The position numbers and the translations under genes are program-made. Below are positions 54,041 through 62,461 of a DNA stretch of 64,000 nt, one piece after another. The notes under the pieces were generated by a model. The model was given only the letters and a program-made list of their open reading frames with translations. It ran no database searches and was not told the DNA's origin. The stretch's first letter is position 1; every line of letters begins with the position of its first letter. The DNA is from Bacteroidota bacterium (GTDB taxonomy: Bacteria > Bacteroidota > Bacteroidia > 2-12-FULL-35-15), in the NCBI GenBank assembly GCA_947504725.1, contig CANNHN010000012.1:1-64000 (forward strand). The letters are read 5' to 3'.

Positions 54041-55120
54041 ATGAAAAAAGTTACTTTATTTTTAGGCTTCCTATTTCTTGCTACTTATAATCAGGCTCAA
54101 AATGGTTTAGAGAGCATCATAGTAGAAAAATATTATATCACAGATGCGAATGATGCTACTGCAGATTTAACGGATGGTGTTTTGCCTGTTGGTTCAACAA
54201 CATACAGAATTTATGTTGATATGCTTCCTGGGTATAAATTTCAAGCAGCTTTTGGCGTACCAACACATGAATTAAAAATTGCTACAACTACGCTTTTTTT
54301 TAATAACGAAGATCGAGGTGCAACAACACCTACATACACAAAAACACATGCAAAAGGAAACACTGTAATGTTGGATTCTTGGTTGTCTGTTGGTGCTGCT
54401 TGTGTTGGTAATTTTGGAGTTCTTAAAACTGAAGATGATGGTCTACTTACGGTTGTAAATAATGATGGACTTTTACAAAATACAAATCCTCTAGCGGGTA
54501 TTCCTTTAACGACCGAAGATGGTCTTATGCTTGGTTCACCTCAAGCGGTTACAGCTGTTGGTATAACAACTGAAATAGCAATGTTTGATAATCAAAATGA
54601 TGGAACAAATGGTCCTGTTTTTTCTACATTTAATGGATCTTGGGCTTCACTTAGTGGATCTCAAGGATTAGACGCTGCTTTAAACCATGTTTTAATTGCG
54701 CAAATTACAACGAATGGTATTTTTTCTTTTGAATTGAATATTCAAATTGGAACGCCTTCTGGTGGTGTTGAACAATATGTAGCTTTAAGTCCTACTGGAG
54801 CCGAAATTCAAATACCAAGCCTTATCTATCCCGATTTAACAACAAGCGGAAATGATTTGACACAAGCGAATGCCTTTGTAAATATTTATCCTAATCCTGC
54901 TAAAGATTTATTATGGATAGACATTTCGAATTCAAAAAGCATCAGTAACAATTATTCAATTTATGATGCCAAAGGAAGCTTGTTGGCTCAAAAAAAATTA
55001 GGAGAAATTTCAGGTAGGTTTAACGATAGTATTGATATTTCTGAATATCCACAAGGATTGTATTTTGTTGTGGTAACATTGGATGGTATGGTTACGTCTA
55101 AAAAAATAGTTAAAAATTAA
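54041..55120 (+). CDS. VEKYY-family secreted protein with T9SS type A sorting domain (copy 1)
   Basis: A 359-residue protein. Signal peptide MKKVTLFLGFLFLATYNQAQ; then a domain of about 240 residues shared with the genes at 58242 and 62462: IIVEKYYITDANDATAD, LPVGSTTYRIYVDMLPGYKF, a TTLFFNNEDRG segment, NTVMLDSWLSVGAA, GVLKTEDDG, NPLAGIPLTTEDG, and a final VLIAQITTNGIFSFELNIQI. I do not recognise this domain and call it VEKYY. The end is a classic type A sorting domain (VNIYPNPAKDLLWIDIS, GLYFVVVTLDG). A TonB receptor gene follows after 27 bases. Confidence 0.85.
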   Translation: MKKVTLFLGFLFLATYNQAQNGLESIIVEKYYITDANDATADLTDGVLPVGSTTYRIYVDMLPGYKFQAAFGVPTHELKIATTTLFFNNEDRGATTPTYTKTHAKGNTVMLDSWLSVGAACVGNFGVLKTEDDGLLTVVNNDGLLQNTNPLAGIPLTTEDGLMLGSPQAVTAVGITTEIAMFDNQNDGTNGPVFSTFNGSWASLSGSQGLDAALNHVLIAQITTNGIFSFELNIQIGTPSGGVEQYVALSPTGAEIQIPSLIYPDLTTSGNDLTQANAFVNIYPNPAKDLLWIDISNSKSISNNYSIYDAKGSLLAQKKLGEISGRFNDSIDISEYPQGLYFVVVTLDGMVTSKKIVKN

Positions 55121-55147
55121 TTTCGCTCTCTTTTTTGTAGCATTTAA

Positions 55148-58100
55148 ATGAAAAAAGCAGTTTTAGTATTCTTAGTAAATTTCATTTTATGTTCTTTTTC
55201 CTACTCCCAAGGAACAATTAGAGGAATGGTTACCGATGAAAATGGTGAAACACTTATTGGTGTTACCATTGTTCTTAAGACAGATATGTCGAAGGGAACC
55301 ACGACCGATTTAGATGGAAATTTTTCGTTTAAAATAACAGCAACTACACCGCAGGTGTTAGTCGTTTCGTATATTAGTTTTCAGACAGTAGAGGAATTAG
55401 TAAATCCTTTAAATGAGGAAGTTCTGATAAAAAACTTTGTACTTCCTTCAGCAGCAAAATCTCTAATTGAAGTTGAAGTTGTTTCCAAGCAAATAAAGGC
55501 GAAGGAATACTACATGGAAAACATAAAAAAGAAATCGGCAACGACAATCGATTATGTCTCTTCAGAAACGATGAAAAAAACGGGGGACAATAATGTCACT
55601 GCTGCAATAGCTCGTGTATCTGGGGTTTCAACTAATGGTAGTTTTATTACTGTACGAGGAATAGGAGATCGATATGTAAAAACTACTATTAATGGTGCAC
55701 AAATCCCTACGCTTGATCCCTTTACAAATAATATTAAGTTAGATTTATTTCCAGCAAGTTTGGTAGACAATATTGTTATAACAAAAACTGCAAGTCCTGA
55801 CTTGCCAGGTGACTGGACAGCAGCTTATATTTCTGTGGATACTAAAGATTACCCAGAAGAAATGGCAGTAAATATTGAAACTACAATTGGATACAATAAT
55901 CAAACGAGTTTCAAAAATGTTTTAGCGAATCAAACAAGTACAACAGATTGGTTAGGCTATGATAAAAATTTTCGTGATCGTGATCATAATTCTTTTGTAA
56001 ACGTTAATGTGCAGCCAACCCAATATCAAGAACTTGCAGCTATAGGGTTAGCAGATTTTTATAAAGCAATGGGTGTTACGCAAAGTTGGGCCGAAGGCAC
56101 AAGTGCAGGAGAAACGTATTTCAAATTAGGCTTGGTAGAATTAGGCCTTTTGTCGCCTGCGTTGTTTAATGATCCAATTGCCGTGACTAACGCTAAGAAT
56201 GCGTACTTGAATGGACCGTATAAAGATGATGCTTATCGAATAATAAATGCAAATGCTGCCAGTTCAGGAAAATCTTTTCCCAACAATTGGAACACGTTTT
56301 CAAAAAGAGCTCCTTTAAATTTTTCTCAGAGTTTTAGTGTTGGAAACCAAGGGAAATTGTTTAATCGCACAATTGGATTTATTGCTGGGTTTCGTTATGG
56401 AAGCTCTATACAATATGATCCGAATTCAATTTCTCAAAGAACTATTTTATCTGATTTAGATAGCGATGGAAATCCTTTAACGGATCAACGTATTAATCAG
56501 CAATTCGTAAAATATACAAATGGGTGGAGCGCATTAATTAATGTGGCATACAAATACAGTTTAAATCACAGTATATCGCTTTTGTTTATGCCAAATTTTA
56601 CTGGAATAAATAATATTAGAGATGGTGTAGATGTGAATGAAAACTTTATTTATTATTATACATTCACTAAAAGTCAATTTTATGAACAGCGTAAACAAAT
56701 GGTGTATCAGCTTAAGTCCGAACATTATTTTCCTAAACCCAGATTGAAAGTTGATCTACATTCTTCATATAGTAGAGGGAAAAGTAGTGCTCCAGATTTT
56801 AAAAATTTGGAATATTATGCTGATAGAAATTTAGCATATCAATTTGATAAAACATTGGGCTCGGTAAGGCGCGATTACAGATATTTGTCTGAAAATATTT
56901 TTGATTCTAAGTTGTTCGCTGAATTCCCAATAAACGAAAAATCAGGTTTGGCAAGAAAAATAAAATTTGGCGGAGCCTTTCAAAATATTAATAAGAAGTT
57001 TGATCAATTTGATTATTTTTTAAAACTAAACAATGGTGCATCCTACGAAATTCCTAACAATGATTTAGATCAATATTTTTCGATCGACAAATTTGATATC
57101 CAAACCAACTCCTTAAATGGGAATCATCAAAGTATTGATTTGTTTTACGAACGGTTCGATGGTCCATCAAATCATACAATCGGGCATAGCAATATTGCGG
57201 CTGCTTTTATTTTACTCGACTACGCTCTTTTTCCAGCTTTGCGTGTTTCCGGAGGTGTTCGAGCTGAAAAGACTGAAATATTTACAGATGTTTTTAAGTA
57301 CGATTCTTTGGGTTATAAAAAGAATGATCCAAGAAGAAGGCCTCCGGGAGAGTCATTTGTGGTTAACCCGGGTTCTATTAGTAGAATTAATTATTTACCA
57401 AGTATCAATATTATTTATAAACTAAGAAATAATGAATTAGCTCCTATAAATTTAAGATTGAACTACAGCAAAACGATCGCTCGTCCAAGTATTAGGGAGT
57501 ATTCCGAAACAATTGTAAGAGACTATGAATTAAATGCGGATGTTTTTGGAAATGCAGATTTAAAGATGGTAGAAATAAATAATTATGATTTGCGTTTGGA
57601 GTCATTCTTTAAATCAAGTGAAAGTGTGTCGATAAGTTTTTTTTATAAAGATTTTAAGAATCATATCGAACAAGTAAATTCTAATATTGGGTTTACTTGG
57701 ACAAATGCTGAAAAATCTAGAGTGCTGGGAATTGAGTTAGAAGGGAAAAAGAAGATCACTAAACGGTTAGAATTTAGAGCAAATGTTTCGTTTGTTGATT
57801 CTCGCTCAGAGATTATAGAAAAGCAACTGAGCGTTTCTAATGGAATTAGAACGTGGTATCCAACAGACACTGTAACACGAAAAATGTTTGGTCAAGCTCC
57901 TTTTGTGATAAATGGAATTCTTAGTTATTCACTCGATAGTATAGGATTAGTAACAACGCTTAGTTATAATGTTCAAGGTGCAAGACTTGTGTTGACATCA
58001 ACAGATGGTGCTCCTGATGTGTATGAGATGCCGCGTCATTTGTTAGATTTTAAAGTTTCTAAAAAAATTGGAAAGCATTTTAATGTTAGTCTTACAGTTA

Positions 58101-58219
58101 GAGATATTCTAAATTCTCCAATTAAAAGATCATATAAATACGATGAAGGGTACTTGTTGGATTTTGACAGTTACCGTTATGGCACAAATTTTATTTTAGG
58201 AATTTCATATAAATTATAA
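55148..58219 (+). CDS. TonB-dependent receptor with CarboxypepD_reg-like domain
   Basis: A 1023-residue outer-membrane receptor. Signal peptide ends near CSFSYSQ. Residues about 22-105 are a carboxypeptidase-regulatory-like domain (GTIRGMVTDENGETLIGVTI, TTTDLDGNFSF). The plug has TGDNNVTAAIARVSGVSTN, RGIGDRYVKTTINGAQIPT and KTASPDLPGDWTAAYISVDT. A 22-strand-type barrel follows, with its last strand ending NFILGISYKL. Ligand unknown. No SusD-like partner adjoins it; instead it sits between two VEKYY secreted proteins with 27- and 22-base spacers, so they are very likely one transcript and may share a ligand or assembly role. Confidence 0.93.
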   Translation: MKKAVLVFLVNFILCSFSYSQGTIRGMVTDENGETLIGVTIVLKTDMSKGTTTDLDGNFSFKITATTPQVLVVSYISFQTVEELVNPLNEEVLIKNFVLPSAAKSLIEVEVVSKQIKAKEYYMENIKKKSATTIDYVSSETMKKTGDNNVTAAIARVSGVSTNGSFITVRGIGDRYVKTTINGAQIPTLDPFTNNIKLDLFPASLVDNIVITKTASPDLPGDWTAAYISVDTKDYPEEMAVNIETTIGYNNQTSFKNVLANQTSTTDWLGYDKNFRDRDHNSFVNVNVQPTQYQELAAIGLADFYKAMGVTQSWAEGTSAGETYFKLGLVELGLLSPALFNDPIAVTNAKNAYLNGPYKDDAYRIINANAASSGKSFPNNWNTFSKRAPLNFSQSFSVGNQGKLFNRTIGFIAGFRYGSSIQYDPNSISQRTILSDLDSDGNPLTDQRINQQFVKYTNGWSALINVAYKYSLNHSISLLFMPNFTGINNIRDGVDVNENFIYYYTFTKSQFYEQRKQMVYQLKSEHYFPKPRLKVDLHSSYSRGKSSAPDFKNLEYYADRNLAYQFDKTLGSVRRDYRYLSENIFDSKLFAEFPINEKSGLARKIKFGGAFQNINKKFDQFDYFLKLNNGASYEIPNNDLDQYFSIDKFDIQTNSLNGNHQSIDLFYERFDGPSNHTIGHSNIAAAFILLDYALFPALRVSGGVRAEKTEIFTDVFKYDSLGYKKNDPRRRPPGESFVVNPGSISRINYLPSINIIYKLRNNELAPINLRLNYSKTIARPSIREYSETIVRDYELNADVFGNADLKMVEINNYDLRLESFFKSSESVSISFFYKDFKNHIEQVNSNIGFTWTNAEKSRVLGIELEGKKKITKRLEFRANVSFVDSRSEIIEKQLSVSNGIRTWYPTDTVTRKMFGQAPFVINGILSYSLDSIGLVTTLSYNVQGARLVLTSTDGAPDVYEMPRHLLDFKVSKKIGKHFNVSLTVRDILNSPIKRSYKYDEGYLLDFDSYRYGTNFILGISYKL

Positions 58220-58241
58220 AAAAGTTAAATTGTTTTTACCA

Positions 58242-59576
58242 ATGAAATTAACTTATTTGACAGTAATATTGTTTTTCTTTATTTCTTTTTCGCTACATGC
58301 GCAAATTGAAAAGGTGATTGTGGAAAAATACTACATTTCAGATTCTATAGATGAAACAGATACAACCGGTAGCGTGCTTCCTGCTGGTTCAAAAACATAC
58401 AGAATATATATAGATTTAATGCCGGGTTCGAAAATTAAAAAAATTTATGGTGATGTCAATCATGCTTTAAAAATTTCAAGTACTGCTACTTTTTTTAATA
58501 ATTCGGTTGACGGACAAAGTTTTGCAAAAGATTTTAGCAAAAACAGATATTTAGAAAATACTGTTGCGTTGGATACTTGGCTTACTTTAGGGCAGACAAC
58601 AAAAGTTGCAGCAAAAACACATTTTGGAATTTTAAAAGATCAGGATGCGGATGGCTCTTTTATTGGAGGCGCAAACAATGATGGAGGAAGTGCGGTCATT
58701 TCTACAGGATTAATGATTAATACTGATCCGCTTGCCGGAATTCCGTTAACTTCTGCAGATGGTATGGATACAATGATGGTCGTTCCAACATCCTGGGCAA
58801 ATTATGGAATTGTTGATTTGATTTCAGGAATTGACTCTACTATTTTTGGTTCAGTTGTTATTGACTCGCAATTTGTTAGTTACGATGCAGGGCTTCAATG
58901 TTCAGGCGCTGCTGGTGTAATTCCAGATAGTAATCAAGTATTGGTTGCTCAACTTACAACAACAGGAGATATTTCTTTTGAATTAAATTTGGAAGTAGAA
59001 CAATTTGATGGAGTCAATACTACTATTGTAAAATATGTAGCGAATGATAGTGTACTCTTGTCGGATGAATTAATTAGTCCGTTTTTAACTTACCCTCCTT
59101 TATGCGGTTGTTTAGACCCTAATTATTTAGAATATAGCAGCAGTTATTCCTGTGCTAATAATAGTTTGTGCAATACACTTATAGTCTTTGGTTGTATGGA
59201 TACCTTAGCTTGCAATTATAATTCTTCTGCAAATTTTAATTTGCAAACAGTGTGCTGTTATATAGGATATTGTAATGATTTAGATATTACCGTTGTTTGT
59301 CCTTCTTTGCCGGTTGAAGAATCTTATAATGATATCACTTTTGAGATTTATCCCAATCCAACGCAAAGTATACTTGCGTTGGATGTTTCTTCTAAAATCA
59401 AAAGCGATACCAAGTATGCTATTTATGATTTGTATGGTAGACAGATAAAAACAGGGGAGGTGCCAACGGATGCTCTATATCTTATAGATGTAACGGATTT
59501 AGCTAATGGATTATATCTTATTCGTGTATCGGTTGACGATATTTTTTCAGGAAAATCTTTTATAAAAACGAATTAA
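58242..59576 (+). CDS. VEKYY-family secreted protein with cysteine-rich insert and T9SS type A domain (copy 2)
   Basis: A 444-residue protein, signal MKLTYLTVILFFFISFSLHAQ (the ATG at 58242 is preferred to the TTG at 58230). The VEKYY domain is present (VIVEKYYISDSIDETD, LPAGSKTYRIYIDLMPG, NNDGGSAVISTG, DPLAGIPLTSADGMD, VLVAQLTTTGDISFELNLEV). About residues 285-350 form a cysteine-rich region with the GCMDTLACNYNSSA type repeat seen in other Bacteroidota surface proteins. A type A sorting domain ends it (FEIYPNPTQSILALDVS, GLYLIRVSVDD). Part of the same transcript as the TonB receptor before it. Confidence 0.85.
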   Translation: MKLTYLTVILFFFISFSLHAQIEKVIVEKYYISDSIDETDTTGSVLPAGSKTYRIYIDLMPGSKIKKIYGDVNHALKISSTATFFNNSVDGQSFAKDFSKNRYLENTVALDTWLTLGQTTKVAAKTHFGILKDQDADGSFIGGANNDGGSAVISTGLMINTDPLAGIPLTSADGMDTMMVVPTSWANYGIVDLISGIDSTIFGSVVIDSQFVSYDAGLQCSGAAGVIPDSNQVLVAQLTTTGDISFELNLEVEQFDGVNTTIVKYVANDSVLLSDELISPFLTYPPLCGCLDPNYLEYSSSYSCANNSLCNTLIVFGCMDTLACNYNSSANFNLQTVCCYIGYCNDLDITVVCPSLPVEESYNDITFEIYPNPTQSILALDVSSKIKSDTKYAIYDLYGRQIKTGEVPTDALYLIDVTDLANGLYLIRVSVDDIFSGKSFIKTN

Positions 59577-59588
59577 TGCTATTTGATC

Positions 59589-60356
59589 ATGCAAACAAAA
59601 ATAAAATATGTATTGAATACAATGATAGATAAGTTGATGAAATTGCCACATTCATTAATGGTATTTATTTTTATTCTAACTTTTTTGACTTGTTGTAAGA
59701 AAAAAGAGGAAGCCGTTCCCAGTAAGGAAACAGGCACGCTAACAGATGTCGATAACAATACTTACAAAACAATAAAAATTGGCAATCAATGGTGGATGGC
59801 GGAAAATTTAAAGGTGACAAAATTTAGAAATGGTGTATCAATCGCACAAAATCAAAATGCCGGGGATTGGCAAAGTGTTGTTTCATCATCATATTGTATT
59901 TACGATAATAACACTGCCGCTCCAGGATTGTTATATAATTTTTTTGTAGTAGTGGATACAAATATTGTTGCTCCAATTGGTTGGCATGTCCCTTCTGATG
60001 AAGAGTGGAAAATTCTTGAAAGAAACATAGGGATGAGCTCTACAGATGCAGATAAATTAAGTTGGAGAGGAAATACTGAAGGGGAAAAATTAAAAATTGA
60101 AGCGCCACAAGGTTGGACAACTTATGATGATGTTTGGTCAACAAATGAAAGTGGATTTTCTGCACTTGCGGGAAGTTGCAGACTTTTTAACGGAACGTGG
60201 GGTAGTCCAGGTTTGTTTGCAACTGGTTTTTGGTGGTCCTCTACTTCAGCTGGTAATGATGCGTGGTATCGATATTTAGATTATATAAAAACAAATGTGT
60301 TCAGATTTTATGGGTCTAAAAAATATGGATTTAGTATTCGCTGCGTGAAAGACTAA
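59589..60356 (+). CDS. FISUMP-domain lipoprotein
   Basis: A 255-residue protein whose hydrophobic N-terminus leads to a lipobox-like LTFLTCCKKKEE, so it is probably lipid-anchored. The rest is the Fibrobacter succinogenes major paralogous (FISUMP) domain: VDNNTYKTIKIGNQWWMAENL, GLLYNFFVV, APIGWHVPSDEEWKILE, ALAGSCRLFNGTW, GFWWSSTSAGNDAWYR and FSIRCVKD. The domain is common on Bacteroidota and Fibrobacter cell surfaces; its function is not defined. Start ATG at 59589; later in-frame ATGs are possible. It follows VEKYY copy 2 by 12 bases. Confidence 0.88.
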   Translation: MQTKIKYVLNTMIDKLMKLPHSLMVFIFILTFLTCCKKKEEAVPSKETGTLTDVDNNTYKTIKIGNQWWMAENLKVTKFRNGVSIAQNQNAGDWQSVVSSSYCIYDNNTAAPGLLYNFFVVVDTNIVAPIGWHVPSDEEWKILERNIGMSSTDADKLSWRGNTEGEKLKIEAPQGWTTYDDVWSTNESGFSALAGSCRLFNGTWGSPGLFATGFWWSSTSAGNDAWYRYLDYIKTNVFRFYGSKKYGFSIRCVKD

Positions 60357-60805
60357 TTTAGTTGAATTTCTTTTCTTCTTCTGTTTAATATTCTTGAAAT
60401 AATTTCTTCTTTCAATTCTTTTCATCGTTTATCTCTGTGAGATGGGATATTCTATTTTGTATTTTCTTCAAAAAAATTCTTAGTAAATATATTTTCATAG
60501 TTTGTTAACATTTCAAATATTCTTTAGTTGCTAATATAATTAGGTGTTTCAAGTATTGTGCGTTTCTTTTATACCCGTTTGTGAATTTTTATTTAACGTA
60601 TAGGTAAATATTTATTTTGAAAATTTGATGTTCGTGTTAAATGTATTTCTCATTTATAGATTATCAATAACCTAAAAGTTAAATACATATAATAATTTGA
60701 TAAGTATAGATTTCTCAATAGCTAAATTAAACAAACAATATTTGCAGCGTGAATTTAATCAATCATTTCTCAATTAACTTAAAACAAAAAAACAAAAAAC
60801 AAAAA
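60357..60805. other. AT-rich intergenic region
   Basis: 449 bases with no supported gene. It separates the TonB/VEKYY/FISUMP transcript from the beta-helix/VEKYY pair and should contain a promoter. The last 35 bases are an A-rich leader (runs of CAAAAAA) typical of ribosome entry in this phylum. No strong terminator or repeat is visible. Confidence 0.5.
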
Positions 60806-62395
60806 ATGAAAACAAAAAAAACATTTTCAAAATTAGTTGCTACAGCGGCAGTTGCTGTTGCTTCTATTGCACCAAGTTTCGCTCAGTCGAACTTAGGTGA
60901 ATCTTGTGGTTGCCCTGCCGTGGCATCAAGACCAACCGTTTTGATGTCAACATTAACAAATGTTGCAACAGGTGAATTACTTGCTTCAAGTACTATCTTA
61001 ACTTGTGATAAAACTTGGATCTTGGATGATAAAGTTTATGTAGGCGATGGAAAATCGTTAACAATTAATCCCGGAACAGTTATTAAAGGAAGATTTGTAG
61101 CTTCTGGTGTAAATGCAAATGCACTAATTGTTGCTAAAGGCGGAAAAGTTTTCGCTAATGGAACAGAATCATGTCAAATTGTTTTTACGGCTGAAGCAGA
61201 TGCAATGGATGGAACTTATGGAATTCTTAACAAAGGACAATGGGGTGGTGTTGTAATGTTAGGAAAAGCAACTAATAACTTAACTACTGCTAATACGCTT
61301 TGTACTGGTGTAAATGGTGTTGGTTTCATTGAAGGATATCTTAGTAGTGAGCCATTAAACCAATTTGGTATGCCAGTTGGATCAAATGATGATAATGATA
61401 ATTCTGGTGTAATGACGTATGTTTCAATTCGTCACGCTGGAGCTATTGTTGGTGTAGCAAACGAATTAAATGGTCTTACTTTAGGTTCTGTTGGTAGAGG
61501 TACTACATTACACCACATAGAAATCGTTTCTAACTTAGATGATGGAATCGAATTTTTTGGTGGAACAGTTGATTTAAAATATGCATCTGTATTGTTTAAT
61601 GATGATGATGGATTTGATTGGGATTTAGGATGGTCAGGAAGAGGTCAATTCTGGGCTGTTGTTAAAACAGATCAAGGTACAGCAGCAGGTGGAGATAATG
61701 GTTTTGAAAGCGATGGAGATGATCAAAAAATTAATGCAGCTCTTCAATCAAACCCACAAGTTTACAATGCTACTTTTATTGGATCTAACAACATCAACGG
61801 AAATCTTACTCAAAAGGGTGTTGGAATTATGGCGAAAGAACAAACTTTAGGAACAATCCGTAGCTCTGTTTTGGCTAACTATAAAATTGGTGCAGATTTT
61901 AAAAATGATGGAACTCGTCCAGGTAACGATGCATACGACAACTGGATTGCAGGTACATTAAAAGTTGAGTGTAATACATTTATTGGTAACACAACTATGT
62001 TACAAGTAAATGGAGTAACTGCTGTTGTTGGTGGTTCAGACGAAACTAAGTTTTTTACTGATGGAAATATATCTTCAGCATCAGTAGCTGGATTTGATTT
62101 TCTTCATACAATGAACACCTCAACTAATGTTGTTTCGGACACTTATGATGCAAGTCCAAATCCCGCTTTAGCATCTTCTTGTACTCCACCGTCTGATGGA
62201 TTCTTTACATCAACAAATTACCGTGGTGCTTTTGAAGCAGGTAAAAAATCTTGGTTATCTAACTGGTCTATCAATGCGTTGTATGATACTGAAAATGGAT
62301 TAGTTCCTTGTCCTACAGATATCAATGGTGATGGAAGCACTAACAACATTGACTTCTTACAATTATTAGGTCAATTCAACCAATCTTGCGATTAA
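60806..62395 (+). CDS. Secreted beta-helix-like protein with C-terminal dockerin-like motif
   Basis: A 529-residue exported protein; signal MKTKKTFSKLVATAAVAVAS to PSFAQ. The frame extends upstream, but the ATG at 60806 follows the A-rich leader and opens the signal peptide. After a cysteine-bearing GESCGCPAVAS, the body resembles a right-handed parallel beta-helix: KVYVGDGKSLTINPGTVIKG, CQIVFTAEADAMDG, GQWGGVVMLGKATNN, YVSIRHAGAIVG, HHIEIVSNLDDGIEFFGG. The C-terminus CPTDINGDGSTNNIDFLQLL has a single calcium-loop dockerin-like motif, and no T9SS domain follows. The sorting route is therefore unclear. It is followed after 66 bases by VEKYY copy 3. Confidence 0.82.
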   Translation: MKTKKTFSKLVATAAVAVASIAPSFAQSNLGESCGCPAVASRPTVLMSTLTNVATGELLASSTILTCDKTWILDDKVYVGDGKSLTINPGTVIKGRFVASGVNANALIVAKGGKVFANGTESCQIVFTAEADAMDGTYGILNKGQWGGVVMLGKATNNLTTANTLCTGVNGVGFIEGYLSSEPLNQFGMPVGSNDDNDNSGVMTYVSIRHAGAIVGVANELNGLTLGSVGRGTTLHHIEIVSNLDDGIEFFGGTVDLKYASVLFNDDDGFDWDLGWSGRGQFWAVVKTDQGTAAGGDNGFESDGDDQKINAALQSNPQVYNATFIGSNNINGNLTQKGVGIMAKEQTLGTIRSSVLANYKIGADFKNDGTRPGNDAYDNWIAGTLKVECNTFIGNTTMLQVNGVTAVVGGSDETKFFTDGNISSASVAGFDFLHTMNTSTNVVSDTYDASPNPALASSCTPPSDGFFTSTNYRGAFEAGKKSWLSNWSINALYDTENGLVPCPTDINGDGSTNNIDFLQLLGQFNQSCD

Positions 62396-62461
62396 TTTTA
62401 AAATATCTACTCTCAATTAACTAAAAAATATAAATATACAAATCACAAAAAAAATTCAAAA

